Under the pieces are notes generated by a model that worked only from the letters and a program-made list of their open reading frames with translations, did no database searches and was not told the DNA's origin. A DNA stretch of 9,761 nucleotides from Acidobacteriota bacterium (lineage in GTDB: Bacteria > Acidobacteriota > Vicinamibacteria > Vicinamibacterales > Vicinamibacteraceae). The stretch is from assembly GCA_023427865.1 (NCBI GenBank), contig JAEYZV010000564.1, forward strand, positions 1-9,761. Direction: 5' to 3'. Shown piece after piece: positions 5,349-9,761 of this stretch (its first letter is position 1; each line of letters begins with the position of its first letter). Position numbers and translations under genes: made by a program.

Positions 5349-7421
5349 ACCTATCGCCGGCGCCACGCACACGATCGGGGTCTCGCCCGCACCGGCGGAC
5401 GGCAGATCGTGGCGGTCGATCACCACGATGTCGATGCGGGGCACGTCGCGGAAGCGGGGGACCCGGTACTTCGCCATCGTCCCGTTCGTCAGGCGTCCAT
5501 CGGCGAACTCGAGCGCCTCGAAGAGCGCACCGCCCAGCCCCTGCACCACCGCGCCTTCCACCTGGTTCCGCACACCGTCCGGGTGGACGACCGCGCCGCA
5601 CTCGAACGCCACGACGATCCGATCGACCGTGAACCCGTCAGCACTCGGTGACACTTCTGCGGCGGTGGCCACGTAGCTGCCCTTCTCGGTGCCGCAGGCG
5701 ATGCCCACGCGCCTGGCAGCGGCCCGGTCCTGCCATCCAATGCGGTCCGCTGCGGCCTCCAGTACGGCGCGCATCCGATCGTCGGACAGGTGATCGAGCC
5801 GGAACGCCACGGGGTCGCGATTCATTTCGCGGGCGATGCGGTCCATGTGCATCTCGCGGGCGTAGTGGTTCGCGGTGGCTGCGAGCGCTCGGTAGGACCC
5901 CTGCCTCAGCGGCGACTCCGACGGGTGGAACTCGATCCGCTGGTGCGCGACGTCGTACGGCGTGCGGATCCCGGCCCCGCCCGCGTTCCATGTGTCGAAC
6001 TCCCACGCCTGCAGCCGCCCGTTCGCGTCGATGCCGGCGCTGACGTCGATCACCGCCGCGGGCCGTGCATAGCCGAAGGAGAACTCCTCGGTGCGCGACC
6101 ACACGAGCCGCACGGGCGCACCGGCACCCCTGGCGAGCCGCGCCGCCTCGATGGCGTGTTCGCCCGTGTGCTTGCCGCCATACGCCGACCCCGTGTCGGG
6201 GACGATCACGCGGACGCGATCCTCGGGAAGGCGGAACGCTTCGGCAAGTTGGCTGCGGACGCCGAAGGGCCGCTGCGTGCCGCACCAGACCGTCAGGTGG
6301 CCATCGGTCCACTCGGCCACGGCCGATCGCGGCTCCATGGGCACGTGCGCGATGTACGGAATGCGGTAGCTTGCCCGGAACGTGCGCGCGGCCCCGACGC
6401 GCACGGCCGTGACATCGCCGCTGGTGATTGGCTGCGAGCCGCGTCCTGGCGAAGCGCCAGGCGTATGCCGCTTCAGGTGGTCGTACAGCGTTGCCGACGA
6501 TGGCTGGCCGGGCGCGGCGCGCCATGTGGCTCGAATGGCGGCGGCTGCTCGCCTCGCGTCGCGCTCGTCGTCGGCGACGACACCAACGAAGTCCGCGTCG
6601 CGGACGACCTTCACACCAGCCATCGACCGCGCCGCCTCGTCGTCGGCGGCCTCGAGCGCGCCTGCGTAGCCCTCCGGCCGCACGACCCGCCCGTATTTCA
6701 TCCCCGGGCGGACCATGTCGGCGGTGAAGCGATGCGCACCGGTCACGAACGCGCTGCCATTCACCTTCAGCGGCGTCGTGCCGCGCACGCGCCACCCCGC
6801 GCGTGGCGTGAGCGGCGTGTCTGCCGCAACGACTCCGGTCAGTTCGGCGCCGGCGGCGAGTTCGCCGTAGGTCGCCGTATGGGTGCCGCCAGTGATGAGG
6901 CCGTCCTGCGCAGCGAGCGACGCGCGCGGAACCTGCCAGCGAGCGGCGGCGCGATCGATGAGCAGTTCGCGAGCGCAGGCTGCGGCGCGTCCGAGCACCG
7001 GCGCCATGCGCGGCGTCGACTGCGAGCCGAACGTGCCGGCGTCGTAGGGCACGAGCGCGGTGTCGGCCATCACCATCGAGATGGTGTCCAGCGGCACCCG
7101 CAGTTCCTCGGCAACGGCCTGCGCGAGCGAGGTCCGGATGTTCTGCCCGATCTCGGTCTTGCCGGTACAGACGGTCACGCGGCCGTCCGCTCCCACATGG
7201 AGCCATGCGGCGACGTCGGCCGCTGCCGATCCGCGTGCGCCTCCGCGTCCGCTCTCCTGCCCGCGTGCGGGCATCGCGGCGACGACGGCCAGGCCGCCGC
7301 CCATCGCGCCGAACACGCGAAGGAACGCGCGCCGCTCCAGCGCGAACCGATAGCGCGCAGGCTCGACGAGCTCGTGGCGATCGACCTCGATGTCGGGCCG
7401 GTGATCGCCGCGCACGCTCAT
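5289..7421 (-). CDS. Tat-exported molybdenum hydroxylase large subunit (xanthine dehydrogenase family, IorB-like)
   Basis: Molybdopterin-binding catalytic subunit of 710 residues that hydroxylates an aldehyde or N-heterocycle; the substrate cannot be read from sequence. A twin-arginine signal is clear: ERRAFLR (29-35) and a hydrophobic stretch to about 50, so the folded enzyme acts in the periplasm. The order is isoquinoline-oxidoreductase-beta-like: a Mo-binding segment first (GKTEIGQNIRTSLAQ, 87-101; GSQSTPR, 132-138), then a hammerhead-type domain (about 217-300), then the main Mo domain with GTQRPFG (381-387), GSAYGGKHTGEHA (411-423) and GTEKGSYV (577-584). The C-terminal GAGETP (677-682) supplies the expected catalytic Glu680. 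ATG 7421 overlaps the TGA of the small subunit (ATGA) and has GGGAG 7 nt upstream, so the pair is cotranslated. The longer open frame to 7778 is rejected because it runs inside the small-subunit gene. The 3' end overlaps the ATPase gene by 60 bp. Confidence 0.9.
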   Translation of the reverse strand: MSVRGDHRPDIEVDRHELVEPARYRFALERRAFLRVFGAMGGGLAVVAAMPARGQESGRGGARGSAAADVAAWLHVGADGRVTVCTGKTEIGQNIRTSLAQAVAEELRVPLDTISMVMADTALVPYDAGTFGSQSTPRMAPVLGRAAACARELLIDRAAARWQVPRASLAAQDGLITGGTHTATYGELAAGAELTGVVAADTPLTPRAGWRVRGTTPLKVNGSAFVTGAHRFTADMVRPGMKYGRVVRPEGYAGALEAADDEAARSMAGVKVVRDADFVGVVADDERDARRAAAAIRATWRAAPGQPSSATLYDHLKRHTPGASPGRGSQPITSGDVTAVRVGAARTFRASYRIPYIAHVPMEPRSAVAEWTDGHLTVWCGTQRPFGVRSQLAEAFRLPEDRVRVIVPDTGSAYGGKHTGEHAIEAARLARGAGAPVRLVWSRTEEFSFGYARPAAVIDVSAGIDANGRLQAWEFDTWNAGGAGIRTPYDVAHQRIEFHPSESPLRQGSYRALAATANHYAREMHMDRIAREMNRDPVAFRLDHLSDDRMRAVLEAAADRIGWQDRAAARRVGIACGTEKGSYVATAAEVSPSADGFTVDRIVVAFECGAVVHPDGVRNQVEGAVVQGLGGALFEALEFADGRLTNGTMAKYRVPRFRDVPRIDIVVIDRHDLPSAGAGETPIVCVAPAIGSAVRRLGRVADGLPVTLVT

Positions 7422-7906
7422 CGCGCCGCTCCCGCGCTGCCCGCCGGCCGCATCCGATCGGCGGCCAACCGGATCGCCTTCACGATGCGCGAGTAGGTGC
7501 CGCAGCGGCAGATGTTGCCGTTCATCGCCCGCGTGATCTCCTCGTCGGTCGGCGACGGCGTGGTGCGCAGCAACCCGACGGCGGCCATGATCATGCCGGG
7601 TGTGCAGTAGCCGCATTGCAGCGCTTCGGTCTCGAGGAACGCCTGCTGCACGGGGTGCAGTCGCGAGCCCTCGGCGAGGCCCTCGATCGTGGTGACCGGC
7701 CTCGACGCGACTGCCGACACCCGCGTCACGCACGAGCGGACCGCCCGGCCGTCGAGCAGCACGGTGCAGGCGCCGCACTGGCCCTCCCCGCAGCCGTACT
7801 TGGAGCCCGTGAGTCCGAGGTCGTCACGGAGCACCGACAGGAGCGTGTCGGTCGGGTCCGCGTCGACCTCGTGCGTCGCACCGTTCACCCGCAGTGTGTA
7901 CCGCAT
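7418..7906 (-). CDS. 2Fe-2S small subunit of the molybdenum hydroxylase (IorA-like)
   Basis: Electron-transfer subunit of 162 residues, the usual length for this family, carrying electrons from the Mo site to an acceptor outside the complex. The N-terminal plant-type ferredoxin domain has Cys39, Cys44, Cys47 and Cys59. The C-terminal helical domain binds a second cluster with Cys98 and Cys101 (CGYC) and Cys133 and Cys135 (CRCG), so all eight ligands are present. There is no signal peptide, so it is probably carried across the membrane with the Tat-tagged large subunit, as in known IorAB-type pairs. No FAD subunit gene lies beside it, which also fits that type. ATG 7906 is chosen because MRYTLRVNG aligns with the family start and a TACAAT box sits 6 nt upstream. 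The open frame extends to 8029, but the added residues are Arg-rich and not family-like. Confidence 0.92.
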   Translation of the reverse strand: MRYTLRVNGATHEVDADPTDTLLSVLRDDLGLTGSKYGCGEGQCGACTVLLDGRAVRSCVTRVSAVASRPVTTIEGLAEGSRLHPVQQAFLETEALQCGYCTPGMIMAAVGLLRTTPSPTDEEITRAMNGNICRCGTYSRIVKAIRLAADRMRPAGSAGAAR

Positions 7907-7912
7907 GGCCCG

Positions 7913-7918
7913 ATTGTA
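7913..7918 (-). promoter_or_regulatory. -10 box TACAAT 6 nt before the small-subunit ATG
   Basis: Read on the minus strand, TACAAT differs from TATAAT at one base, and only CGGGCC separates it from ATG 7906. Transcription would begin at about the start codon, predicting a leaderless mRNA, and no Shine-Dalgarno sequence is present. The -35 region has no recognisable hexamer. This would be the promoter of the two-gene molybdenum-enzyme operon. Confidence 0.5.
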
Positions 7919-8010
7919 GGCCCGGGTGCGACGTGGGTGGCCCGCCGCGTCCTCGTTCATTGCGAGCCCCCTGCGGCGTGAATCGCATCGCGCGAATGGT
8001 CGGGGTGGTC

Positions 8011-8016
8011 TACACT
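8011..8016 (+). promoter_or_regulatory. -10-like box TACACT upstream of the unknown gene at 8074
   Basis: TACACT is identical to the box before the DUF1080 gene. Transcription from here would start near 8023 and leave a leader of about 50 nt before GTG 8074, which has a good ribosome site. It lies in the 167-bp gap between divergent genes, where a promoter is expected. The -35 region is not clear. Confidence 0.35.
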
Positions 8017-8073
8017 GGCGCGCGTACACGCACGAGTTTGCCGATCGGGTCCGGGAGCGCGAGGGGAGGTCTC

Positions 8074-8928
8074 GTGAACTGGAGTCATTTTCAGTTCGTT
8101 CACGCGTTGAACGAGTGCGGAGATTACCGGCAGAGTCCTTTCAACCGCTGGTGTACCTGGTGGAGCCAGGATCCGCGGACCGATGTCCTGAATGCCTGGA
8201 GACTCTACAACTGCGCGAACCGGTCCTCTCTGGGCATGCTGATTCTTGGAGGAGCGAAGATTCGCAAGGACGAGGCCCTCGTGGCGAACTTCGGCGTGAC
8301 CTCGCAGGCAAGTCCCACGGATCCTCAGGAGAAGGCCCTCGTGGCCGAGCTCGAACGCGTGCGCCAGATCCAGCGCCTGGCACCCGGGCTCGCCGACGCG
8401 CCCCAGGTGACCGGCACAGGCAGCATTCTCAGCGACCGTACGTGGACGCCCCTGCTGAACGACGCGTTCATCCTCGGCGGCGCACACGCAGGGCACGAGT
8501 TTCACCTGGCTGAAGACTCGGCCGATACCTACTTCACCTTCCGCAGGACCCGTGCGGCCTTCGAGCGCAGGGCGACGAGTACCGCAGACGACTGGATTGG
8601 GTTCTTCAGGACTCACCCCGAGCTGCTCTGGGACAGGACGCAGGACACTCCACGGGTGCTCGCGCGCGAGCTGATTGGACTGCAGGCGGCGGGCTACACT
8701 CCCCAGTTCCTCTCGCAGCAGCTGTCGTTCAGTAGAACCGACGCCGGTCGCTACCCGACATTCAGGAGGTATCTGAATGCGCTGGCGTCGGCCAACTGCC
8801 GTCAGGGCCACTCGGCCGAGTTGCTGCGTAACATCTCGCGATTTCTATTCAATCGCGACGATGCGTTCGTGCCTCAGCCGCTGAAGAGGACGCCCACACC
8901 TGCGGGAACGGTCCTGCCTCGCCGGTAG
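8074..8928 (+). CDS. hypothetical protein, no family recognised (284 aa)
   Basis: I do not recognise this protein. GTG 8074 is chosen because GGGGAGG (8063-8069) lies 4 nt upstream; the frame is open to 7894, but the extension overlaps the divergent promoter region. The protein has no signal peptide or membrane segment and is probably soluble and cytoplasmic. Visible features are a Trp- and Cys-rich N-terminus (Trp3, 26, 29, 30 and 42; Cys15, 27 and 47), a central WTPLLNDAFILGGAHAGHEFHL stretch in two parts (124-134 and 135-145) with three His and a Glu (His138, His141, Glu142, His144) that could bind metal, and aromatic or basic runs in the C-terminal half. The early part uses AGT, AGA, GGA, ATT, CTT and TTT codons that are rare in neighbouring genes, which suggests later acquisition. 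No adjacent gene points to its role. Confidence 0.75.
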   Translation: MNWSHFQFVHALNECGDYRQSPFNRWCTWWSQDPRTDVLNAWRLYNCANRSSLGMLILGGAKIRKDEALVANFGVTSQASPTDPQEKALVAELERVRQIQRLAPGLADAPQVTGTGSILSDRTWTPLLNDAFILGGAHAGHEFHLAEDSADTYFTFRRTRAAFERRATSTADDWIGFFRTHPELLWDRTQDTPRVLARELIGLQAAGYTPQFLSQQLSFSRTDAGRYPTFRRYLNALASANCRQGHSAELLRNISRFLFNRDDAFVPQPLKRTPTPAGTVLPRR

Positions 8929-8934
8929 AGGCGG
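8914..8934 (+). terminator. hairpin over the stop codon of the unknown gene, possible weak terminator
   Basis: CTGCCTC (8914-8920) pairs with GAGGCGG (8928-8934), including one U-G pair, around a 7-nt loop that spans the TAG stop. No T-tract follows, so any terminator function is doubtful. Confidence 0.2.
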
Positions 8935-9086
8935 AATGTGTGCACGCGGCCAGCCACGGCCGGGAGTGCCGTCGTGAATCCGGGTGCGGTCTACTTGCCG
9001 AAGGAGCGCCCAGCGAGCGCAATGTCCGCGGTGGAAACCAGTTCGCCCGCCGACTTGCCCAGCGCGATGCGGTACGTTCCTAGAGG

Positions 9087-9121
9087 GGCGCAACGCCTCC
9101 TCAGGTGAGCACGTTGGCGCC
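9087..9121. repeat. long imperfect inverted repeat upstream of the lipocalin gene
   Basis: GGCGCAACG (9087-9095) pairs with CGTTGGCGCC (9112-9121) apart from one bulged G. Inside it, CTC (9097-9099) pairs with GAG (9107-9109) around a 7-nt loop. It sits between the end of the unknown gene and the candidate lipocalin promoter, so it could be a terminator without a T-tract, an operator or a REP-like element. Confidence 0.4.
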
Positions 9122-9122
9122 A

Positions 9123-9153
9123 TTGTCGCGGCGGACATACAGCTGCGTATAGT
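9123..9153 (+). promoter_or_regulatory. candidate promoter for the lipocalin gene
   Basis: TTGTCG (9123-9128) and TATAGT (9148-9153) resemble -35 and -10 hexamers, with a 19-bp spacer that is slightly long. Transcription would begin near 9160, leaving a leader of about 87 nt before ATG 9247. TAATCT at 9179-9184 is an alternative -10 without a good -35. Confidence 0.3.
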
Positions 9154-9246
9154 CGTCGTGACGGTCGAGGTATTGCCGTAATCTGGACGGCGCCGCAAGC
9201 CTGCCCCTGGCATTGTCATTGAAGCGGGGGCTGCAGGAGAAAACGA

Positions 9247-9761
9247 ATGCGACGCAAGCTGATGCGTGCGATCGGACTGCTGGCGGTGGCCGCAGGGGGA
9301 GCGGCGTTGCTGGCACAGACGCTGCGCGCGCAGGAGAAGCCGCTGGACGTGGTGCCGCAGGTCGATTTCGAACGCTACACCGGCAAGTGGTACGAAATCG
9401 CCCGCCTGCCGTTCCGCTACCAGGAAGACTGCGCCCGTGACGTCACGGCGACTTACACGCTGCGGCCGGACGGCCGGATCACGGTCGTGAATCGCTGTGT
9501 CCAGAAGGACGGTACGGTGAGCGTCGCCGAAGGCGTGGCGCGCCGCGTCGACGGCAAACCCCCGTCCGTCCTGGAGGTGCGTTTCGCGCCCGGTTGGCTG
9601 AGCTTCCTGCCGATGGTATGGGGCGACTACCAGATCATCCAGCTGGGGCCCGACTACGACTACTCGGTCGTCGGCACGTCGGACCGGAAGAACCTCTGGA
9701 TCCTCGCCCGCACGCCGAAGATCGATGCGGAGCTCTATCGCTCGCTCCTGGACAAGGCAGC
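9247..9761 (+). CDS. Blc-type bacterial lipocalin, 3' end beyond the window
   Basis: Partial gene: 171 codons are present and the frame is open at the right edge, though family motifs suggest only the last few residues are missing. Bacterial lipocalins of this type bind fatty acids or lysophospholipids in an eight-stranded barrel in the envelope and are linked to membrane stress and repair. The signature GxW is in YTGKWYEIARLPF (44-56), and the closing family motif appears as YSVVGTSDRKNLWILARTP (139-157). Cys62 and Cys84 could form a disulfide. The N-terminus has basic residues (MRRKLMR) and a hydrophobic stretch ending near LRAQ (26-29), a Sec signal cleaved by signal peptidase I. There is no lipobox Cys, so unlike E. 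coli Blc it is probably soluble in the periplasm. The start is well supported by AGGAG (9235-9239), 7 nt before the ATG. Confidence 0.9.
   Translation, partial: MRRKLMRAIGLLAVAAGGAALLAQTLRAQEKPLDVVPQVDFERYTGKWYEIARLPFRYQEDCARDVTATYTLRPDGRITVVNRCVQKDGTVSVAEGVARRVDGKPPSVLEVRFAPGWLSFLPMVWGDYQIIQLGPDYDYSVVGTSDRKNLWILARTPKIDAELYRSLLDKA

Larger units (their letters stand above)
8991..9190 (-). pseudogene. possible remnant of a minus-strand gene
   Basis: On the minus strand a natural-looking stretch, GTYRIALGKSAGELVSTADI followed by ALAGRSFGK, ends at TAG 8993-8991. Just upstream the reading becomes Arg/Cys-rich and implausible, while a different frame gives another natural stretch (RQYLDRHDDYTQLYVRRDNG) ending at TGA 9103-9101. 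Two protein-like tails in different frames within 200 bp could be pieces of one decayed gene, or chance in GC-rich DNA. No family is recognised. Confidence 0.2.
8929..9246. other. 318-bp gap without a supported intact gene
   Basis: No intact gene is supported here. The stretch holds a long imperfect hairpin (9087-9121), a possible promoter (9123-9153), the ribosome site AGGAG (9235-9239) for the lipocalin, and two minus-strand protein-like tails that may be gene remnants. Confidence 0.6.

Noticed and set aside
5790..7496. 568-codon plus-strand open frame across the molybdenum-enzyme gene
   Set aside because: Rich in Arg, His and Pro with no motif; it is the antisense of a clear family member whose frame carries all expected residues.
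7422..7778. N-terminal extension of the large molybdenum subunit to 7778
   Set aside because: It lies inside the small-subunit coding sequence in another frame, while ATG 7421 has a ribosome site, the ATGA overlap and the Tat signal soon after.
8845..9219. 124-codon minus-strand open frame
   Set aside because: Arg/Pro-rich, overlaps the end of the unknown gene and has no ribosome site; the protein-like fragments in this gap are in other frames.
1..9761. CRISPR array, tRNA or rRNA genes, insertion sequence
   Set aside because: No regularly spaced identical repeats, no cloverleaf or rRNA-like stretches, and no transposase frame or terminal inverted repeats were found by eye.

Overview
The window is GC-rich coding DNA with strong G/C preference at third codon positions. 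It carries six well-supported genes, one running off the right edge, and no rRNA, tRNA, CRISPR array or insertion sequence that I can see. The gene mix is a MlaF-type lipid-transport ATPase, a secreted two-domain DUF1080 protein, a Tat-exported isoquinoline-oxidoreductase-type molybdenum enzyme, a STAND-like ATPase with repeats, and a Blc-type lipocalin. This suggests a diderm soil or sediment bacterium. Acidobacteriota of the Vicinamibacter/Luteitalea kind is my best guess, but that is inference from composition and gene content; no marker gene is present.

Layout, left to right. (1) 30-1025 (+): ATPase of a Mla/Mce-type phospholipid ABC transporter, probably the end of an operon lying to the left. 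(2) 1079-2242 (+): exported protein with two DUF1080 (3-keto-disaccharide hydrolase type) domains, the second reduced; it has its own -10-like box just before the ATG. (3) 2243-2387: short gap with three GAAGCG repeats at 22-23 bp spacing and a perfect hairpin. (4) 2388-5348 (+): 986-residue ATPase with a STAND/AAA_16-type N-terminal half and a C-terminal solenoid of nine TPR-like units at an exact 47-residue period. (5) 5289-7421 and 7418-7906 (both -): large and small subunits of a periplasmic molybdenum hydroxylase, joined by an ATGA overlap and converging on the ATPase gene with a 60-bp tail-to-tail overlap. (6) 7907-8073: divergent promoter region. (7) 8074-8928 (+): 284-residue protein of no family I recognise, with codon use unlike its neighbours. 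(8) 8929-9246: gap with a long imperfect hairpin, a possible promoter and two minus-strand protein-like fragments. (9) 9247-9761 (+): Blc-type lipocalin, truncated by the window edge.

The genes do not form one pathway. Only the two molybdenum-enzyme subunits clearly act together: the small 2Fe-2S subunit passes electrons from the Mo site of the large subunit, and lacking its own signal it probably crosses the membrane with the Tat-tagged partner. The ATPase, DUF1080 protein, molybdenum enzyme and lipocalin all point to envelope or periplasm functions, but that is a loose theme. The most unusual object is the ATPase with the strictly periodic repeat array and a glycine-rich hydrophobic segment inside its NTPase region. 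It resembles signalling or defence STAND proteins, but nothing here proves such a role.
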